Source: Strigomonas culicis
Taxonomy: Eukaryota > Euglenozoa > Kinetoplastea > Trypanosomatida > Trypanosomatidae
Assembly (NCBI GenBank): GCA_000482145.1
Contig: AUXH01000403.1
Location: 1-17,986, forward strand
Direction of reading: 5' to 3'
Length of the DNA: 17,986 nt
Shown: positions 14,204 to 17,986 of the stretch, in pieces
How the letters are laid out: each line of letters opens with the position of its first letter
How positions within the stretch are numbered: position 1 is the first letter of the stretch
The notes under the pieces: generated by a model
What the model was told of the DNA's origin: nothing
The model's input: only the letters and a program-made list of their open reading frames with translations
Database searches by the model: none
Program-made: the position numbers and the translations under genes

Positions 14204-14586
14204 GCACGGGAGTGCAATCCGTGGCTACAGTTTATATGACACAAACATGTGCACTATTCTTTTCTTTTTTTTTAATCGTTCCTTTTTGCCTTTTACTGCA
14301 ATGAATGGGACAAGGAACAACGGCAACAACAACATCCAACGAAAAAAGTGAAGACAAGAGTTAAAGCAACTTAATGGTAAACCAGCGTTGGAATCAACAA
14401 ACGTGTTTTTTTTTTACCCATTCTTCCTTTCCTTCTTTTTTTTCTCTCATTATAACGAGTGGTTGTATCGATCTATATTTATTTTGCTTCACTCTTACCG
14501 GATTTTCGTGCTTCGTAGCATACACACATACATACATACATCCATATCTATATCGATATATCGACACTTATAAACACAGATATCCC
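14204..14586. other. Spacer and leader before the SPX transporter gene
   Basis: A 383-bp spacer with T runs (about 14264-14273 and 14406-14415), a pyrimidine tract to about 14448, AG at 14458-14459 and a 127-nt leader with ACAT/CATA repeats (about 14520-14541). An upstream ATG at 14374 is in frame with the next gene but lies before the acceptor. No separate gene is supported. Confidence 0.7.
14406..14459 (+). promoter_or_regulatory. Trans-splice acceptor for the SPX transporter gene
   Basis: A pyrimidine tract (14406-14449) leads to AG at 14458-14459. Using it excludes the upstream in-frame ATG at 14374 and makes 14587 the first in-frame ATG. Confidence 0.6.
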
Positions 14587-16779
14587 ATGAAGTTTGGAAA
14601 GCGTCTTCAAGAGGAAATTGTCCCGCAGTGGGCGGAGCACTACGTGGATTACAAGCGTTTAAAGGACTTTGTGATCAACACGAACTTAACTGGCGTGGAG
14701 TTCACCAATGAGCTGTTTAGAATCATTGTGGAGGAACTGACCAAAGCGGGTAACTTTTTTGAGGAGCTGCTGCTGGAGCTGCAGAAGGAGTACGATGAAG
14801 TGGTGAAGATGGATCCAACGCACAAGGTGGCGCCGTCCGAGCGACGGGCCATGAAGTTTTTCCGCCGTCAGAAGCGTGGCGCCGCCGTGGCGCTGGAGTC
14901 GGAGGATGCTGGCGGTGGCGTCAGCATGATCGGCTCCGAGTTGGACACGGATGTGTTCGAGAGCGAATCGCACGAACAAAACGGCTGCTTAGTGCTTCTG
15001 CAGCGCATCTTCTTCTTTGCCATCGGCGACTCCCAGGTGTCCAAGGTGAAGGCGGAGCCCAACTCGGTGCGCGCGCTCTACTTGGAGTGGTACTCGAACG
15101 CCGCCCAGCTGCAGCACTTTGCGGAGCTGAACGTGGAGGCCATCCGCAAGGCGGTGAAGAAGCTGAAGAAGTACCGCAAGATGGAGGCCAACCTCACCTA
15201 CTCGATGGAGGCCGAGCTCGGGCGCTCCCGCCTCACAACGCTCATGCCGCAGCTGCACAGCCTCATTGCGCACATCAGCTCGGACTATGAGCGCAAGTTC
15301 CAGGACTCACTGGACCCCTACGCGGATGTGTCCCTCAACCAGGCGTGGACGGCAAAGTGGCGCTACGTGTTCCTCTCCATTTTCATGTTCCTTCTCATGA
15401 TGTACATGCCCGTACTAGAGGATCACAAGCCCGCACACAACTGCTTGGCCCTGTTTGTCCTGGTGATCGTCATGTGGCTGACCGAGGCGATCCCCTTCTT
15501 CTGTACAGCGATGCTCATCCCGCTGCTGGCGGTGCCGCTGGGCATCATCGTGGATCCCGCCACCGAGGACACCGCGACGCCAACCGTGGCTTCTCAAATC
15601 ATTCTCGGTAGGGTGTTCAACCACGTGCAGATTTTAGTGATGGGCGGCCTCACGATTGGTAAGGCATTTGCGCGGACCAACTTGGAGATGTACGCTGCCA
15701 GCGCGCTGCACAAGTGGACGGCCCACCGGCCGGCGCTCTATCTCCTGGGCGTGATGCTCGGCAGCTGTGTGCTCTGCGCGTTCGTGTCCAACATCGCGGC
15801 GCCGCTGCTGGTGCTGGGTGTGGTCCAGCGGACGCTTTGGGAGTTCCCCGAGGGCACCACGGCGCCGCACGGCATCCTGCTGGGCCTCGCCTTCTCCTGC
15901 AACCTGGGCGGCATGCTGTCGCCCATCGCCTCGCCGCAGAACGCGGTCGCCATGACGGCGCTCAGCTTTCACAACGTGTCCTTCTCCGCGTGGGTGGCCG
16001 TCGCGCTGCCGGTCGTGCTCTGCTGCGTGCTGGCGACCTGGGTGATCATCCTCGTGGTGTGGAAGCCCTTCAAGGACGTGCCCTACATCCCACTGCAGGT
16101 CGTCAACGCGGAGGCCGACAAGAATGTCACCCGGGCGGACCGCATTATCGTGCTCGCCGTCTCGCTTGTGACGATCGTGCTCTGGATTCTGCCTCCCAGC
16201 CTGATCTTTGGCGATACCGGCATCGTCGCACTCATTCCCATCGTCGTCTTTTTCGGCATTGGCATCCTCTCGAAGGAGGACTTCAACACGCTCTCGTGGC
16301 ACCTGATGTTCCTGCTGGCCGGCGGCAACATGCTCGGGCTCTGTGCGCGCGACTCGCACATGCTCGACATTGTCACCGTCAGCATGAAGGACGTGTTGAC
16401 GTCGTCGCCGCCGTACGCGACGCTGGTCGCCGTTGTGCTGCTGGTGGGTCTCATCACCACCTTTGTGTCGCACACCGTTGCGGCCATGATCATGCTTCCC
16501 ATCATTGTGAAAATTGGCTTCCTCATGCCGCACAGCGACGGCCTCTTCCAGGTGACTCCGGAGTCCATGGTGATGCTCTCCGCGCTCATGTGCTCCGGTG
16601 CGATGGCGTTCCCCATCAGTTCCTTCCCCAACGTGAACTCGCTGCTAGCGGAGGACGAGAGGGGTCAGCCGTACCTGCGCGCGAAGGATTTTCTCTTCTG
16701 TGGTACCGCCGTCACGCTCTTCTTCACGTTCTGCCTCATTACGTGGATGGTGCCGCTCACGAACTCCATCTTACATTGA
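14587..16779 (+). CDS. PHO91: SPX-domain sodium/phosphate transporter, PHO91 type
   Basis: A 730-residue protein with an N-terminal SPX domain (about 1-240) fused to an SLC13/DASS-type membrane domain (about 255-725). The SPX start MKFGKRLQEE-VPQWAEHYVDYKRLKDF is classic. The inositol-pyrophosphate-binding surface is represented by Y22, K23 and K26 and by the lysine patch KKLKKYRK (191-198). The SPX domain carries a charged insert (about 95-155). The membrane part has about ten to twelve hydrophobic helices, MWLTEAIP (296-303) and the paired sodium/substrate signatures SNIAAP (401-406) and SHTVAA (629-634). In yeast PHO91 acts on the vacuole. In trypanosomes the orthologue releases phosphate from acidocalcisomes and is gated by inositol pyrophosphate through SPX. 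The start at 14587 is chosen because SPX begins at that Met; an upstream in-frame ATG (14374) would add 71 low-complexity residues. Confidence 0.93.
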   Translation: MKFGKRLQEEIVPQWAEHYVDYKRLKDFVINTNLTGVEFTNELFRIIVEELTKAGNFFEELLLELQKEYDEVVKMDPTHKVAPSERRAMKFFRRQKRGAAVALESEDAGGGVSMIGSELDTDVFESESHEQNGCLVLLQRIFFFAIGDSQVSKVKAEPNSVRALYLEWYSNAAQLQHFAELNVEAIRKAVKKLKKYRKMEANLTYSMEAELGRSRLTTLMPQLHSLIAHISSDYERKFQDSLDPYADVSLNQAWTAKWRYVFLSIFMFLLMMYMPVLEDHKPAHNCLALFVLVIVMWLTEAIPFFCTAMLIPLLAVPLGIIVDPATEDTATPTVASQIILGRVFNHVQILVMGGLTIGKAFARTNLEMYAASALHKWTAHRPALYLLGVMLGSCVLCAFVSNIAAPLLVLGVVQRTLWEFPEGTTAPHGILLGLAFSCNLGGMLSPIASPQNAVAMTALSFHNVSFSAWVAVALPVVLCCVLATWVIILVVWKPFKDVPYIPLQVVNAEADKNVTRADRIIVLAVSLVTIVLWILPPSLIFGDTGIVALIPIVVFFGIGILSKEDFNTLSWHLMFLLAGGNMLGLCARDSHMLDIVTVSMKDVLTSSPPYATLVAVVLLVGLITTFVSHTVAAMIMLPIIVKIGFLMPHSDGLFQVTPESMVMLSALMCSGAMAFPISSFPNVNSLLAEDERGQPYLRAKDFLFCGTAVTLFFTFCLITWMVPLTNSILH

Positions 16780-17180
16780 TACGTTCGCTATGCCCTTTGT
16801 CTCATTGTTGCGGCATGTTCCTTCCTATCGTCTTTTAGCAAAAAGGGAAGAAGAGATTTTTTTTTTAGAGCGTTTCGTTCGGCGCAAAAATTCGTTTGCC
16901 TATAAGTACACATGTTGTCGCGTAACACTTTTTTCTTCGTTAGCACGCACATAATCAGTTCGTAAGTATTCTCAGTACCCCCAAAAGGCCAAAACTAATA
17001 ATGCGTCGTGGTGCTTGCGGGATGACTCCACACTTGGGAGGGTTGTGTCCGGAGCATACACTGCACTACCACTCTCTGTGCGTTGCATACATCTTTTTTA
17101 TTAGTTTTTTCTCGTTACTTCTCTCTCTCCTCTCTCTTTTTTTTTTTTTCCTCCTAAAGGTTTGTTCACTGTTGTAGGCG
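16780..17180. other. Spacer between transporter and OB-fold-like gene
   Basis: A 401-bp spacer with T runs (about 16858-16866), CT repeats and a T run (17117-17150). I see no gene. It holds the transporter 3' UTR and the next acceptor. Confidence 0.7.
17117..17159 (+). promoter_or_regulatory. Trans-splice acceptor for the OB-fold-like gene
   Basis: A CT repeat and T run are followed by CCTCCTAAAG, with AG at 17158-17159, a 21-nt leader. A second AG at 17176-17177 would leave only 3 nt. Confidence 0.6.
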
Positions 17181-17675
17181 ATGCTGAATGTCGAGAACTA
17201 CGAGACGATTGCAAGTCTCAGCAGGCTGGCCCGCGACGTGGACCTGCCGCGCTGCTGCGTGCGGTGTGTCGTGGACCGTGTCATCCCTACGCGTGCGTGC
17301 GAGTTTTCGGAGGGGCAGGTGTGCTCCGTGATAGCCAATATCGCGGGTGATGGCGCGGGGCCGGCGCCGGCGGGCGAGGCGGTGCCACTGCGCGTGCACT
17401 TCTATGACCGCTGGGCGTACGGCGCCTCGTTCGTGGAGGCGGGGGACACGTTGGTGCTGACCGGCATTCAGGTGCACCCCGTCCCGCCGCCCGGCGACGC
17501 GTCGTTTTACGTGACGCCGCTGTCGGAGGGCGGCTCACTCCGGGTCGTGCAGCAGGGCCACGCTGACCTGCTGGAGGTCACCGTGACGCCGGCGTCGTTC
17601 GACAACCCCGTGGTGAAGGTGCTGCGCGCGAACGTGGGCGCGGCAAAAAACTGCTACGTGAACAGAAGAAGCTAA
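17181..17675 (+). CDS. Small OB-fold-like protein, possible single-stranded nucleic acid binder
   Basis: A 164-residue protein, not firmly assigned. Residues about 23-115 read as a five-strand OB fold: CCVRCVVDRVIPTRA (strand 1), QVCSVIANIAG (strand 2), VPLRVHFYDRW (strand 3), FVEAGDTLVLTGIQVHP (the typical xxGDxVxLxxxxV turn and strand 4) and ASFYVTPL (strand 5). The order and the 'GD.L.L..IQV' turn resemble the first OB fold of POT1/telomere-end-binding proteins, but other OB proteins (RPA-like, tRNA-binding) share it. The C-terminal 45 residues are short and end in a basic NRRS. There is no other domain, so it would be a single-OB protein, much shorter than POT1. The stop lies beside A homopolymers (17644-17649 and 17674-17683), so a length error near the end cannot be excluded. 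The gene is very GC-rich. Confidence 0.78.
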   Translation: MLNVENYETIASLSRLARDVDLPRCCVRCVVDRVIPTRACEFSEGQVCSVIANIAGDGAGPAPAGEAVPLRVHFYDRWAYGASFVEAGDTLVLTGIQVHPVPPPGDASFYVTPLSEGGSLRVVQQGHADLLEVTVTPASFDNPVVKVLRANVGAAKNCYVNRRS

Positions 17676-17821
17676 AAAAAAAAGTGTGTATTGTACAGAT
17701 GTAGAAAAAAAAACACTGATGACGTGGTCCACATTGTGTCTTGCGCCTGTCAATGGCTGCTCTATTTCGTGTTGCGTGCACTCTTCACATGCGTGGTGCT
17801 GCCTTTGCTGTCATCATCTCT

Positions 17822-17856
17822 CGCCCCCCCCCCCCTCCTCTTCTTCACTGCCTTAG
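17822..17856 (+). promoter_or_regulatory. Trans-splice acceptor for the last, partial gene
   Basis: A C run and CT-rich tract (about 17824-17853) is followed by AG at 17855-17856, giving a 57-nt leader. Another AG (17912-17913) directly touches the ATG at 17914. Confidence 0.5.
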
Positions 17857-17913
17857 CACCAGCCCCTTGCGTTGAGCGCAGCGTGACCGTGTGTCTCGCA
17901 CCCACTTATATAG

Positions 17914-17986
17914 ATGAGCAGCACCAGCGGCGACAGTGACGCCACTGTGACCTACACTCGGCGAGATATACAGACGCGAAGGCAAC
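17914..17986 (+). CDS. N-terminal fragment of a further gene (3' truncated)
   Basis: ATG 17914 opens a frame that runs to the window end without a stop (24 codons). It is Ser/Thr/Arg-rich with a DSDATVTYTRRD stretch. The position after a clear pyrimidine tract and AG matches the other genes in the window. The fragment is too short to assign a product. Confidence 0.55.
   Translation, partial: MSSTSGDSDATVTYTRRDIQTRRQ

Noticed and set aside
15634..16533. 299-codon antisense open frame inside the SPX transporter gene
   Set aside because: Its composition (His/Arg/Asp-rich) is the typical shadow of a GC-rich membrane-protein gene; the + strand protein is unmistakable.
17691..17939. 82-codon open frame after the OB-fold-like gene, same frame after its stop
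   Set aside because: It begins at TTG, covers the C-run and CT tract serving the next gene, and has a low-complexity Leu/Pro/Ser composition; read-through is not supported.
1..17986. tRNA, snRNA, transposon or strand-switch region
   Set aside because: I looked for tRNA B-box-like sequence, terminal repeats, reverse transcriptase-like proteins and opposite-strand genes and saw none; all supported genes are on the + strand.

Overview
This window looks like nuclear DNA of a trypanosomatid (kinetoplastid) protist. The evidence is as follows. Thirteen intronless genes lie head to tail, all on the + strand. They are separated by AT-rich spacers of about 230-830 bp. Nearly every spacer holds a long T-rich or CT-rich tract followed by an AG just upstream of the next ATG, which is the layout of trans-splicing acceptors in a polycistronic unit. 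Several products are also typical of this group, including an SPX-domain PHO91-type transporter and a CCCH-finger protein. I see no promoters, tRNAs, rRNAs, transposons, CRISPR arrays or bacterial signals. The exact genus cannot be fixed from sequence reading alone.

Layout: (1) the C-terminal part of an FG-repeat nucleoporin with a nearly identical 180-bp tandem repeat, cut by the window start; (2) glucosamine-6-phosphate N-acetyltransferase (GNA1); (3) a NEK-like protein kinase with a C-terminal SH3b-like domain; (4, 5) two unrecognised proteins with mitochondrial-type N termini; (6) a small acidic/basic protein of unknown role; (7) a 953-residue protein with a kinesin-3-type FHA module but no recognisable kinesin P-loop, so possibly a degenerate 'pseudokinesin'; (8) a divergent WD40 protein resembling the U5 snRNP 40K subunit; (9) a protein with two CCCH zinc fingers; (10) a protein that looks like a tandem PH-type fold; (11) an SPX-SLC13 phosphate transporter of the PHO91 type; (12) a small OB-fold-like protein; (13) the first 24 codons of a further gene cut by the window end.

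Neighbouring genes need not share a pathway, because kinetoplastid gene clusters are transcribed together but regulated after transcription. The themes present are nuclear transport, sugar-nucleotide synthesis, signalling/cytoskeleton, mitochondrion, spliceosome, RNA binding and acidocalcisome phosphate handling. The observations most worth checking are the motor-less kinesin-3-like protein, the kinase-SH3b fusion, the OB-fold protein, the GNA1 splice acceptor that directly touches the start codon, and the unusually long 825-bp spacer, which holds a stem-loop and a possible small ORF.
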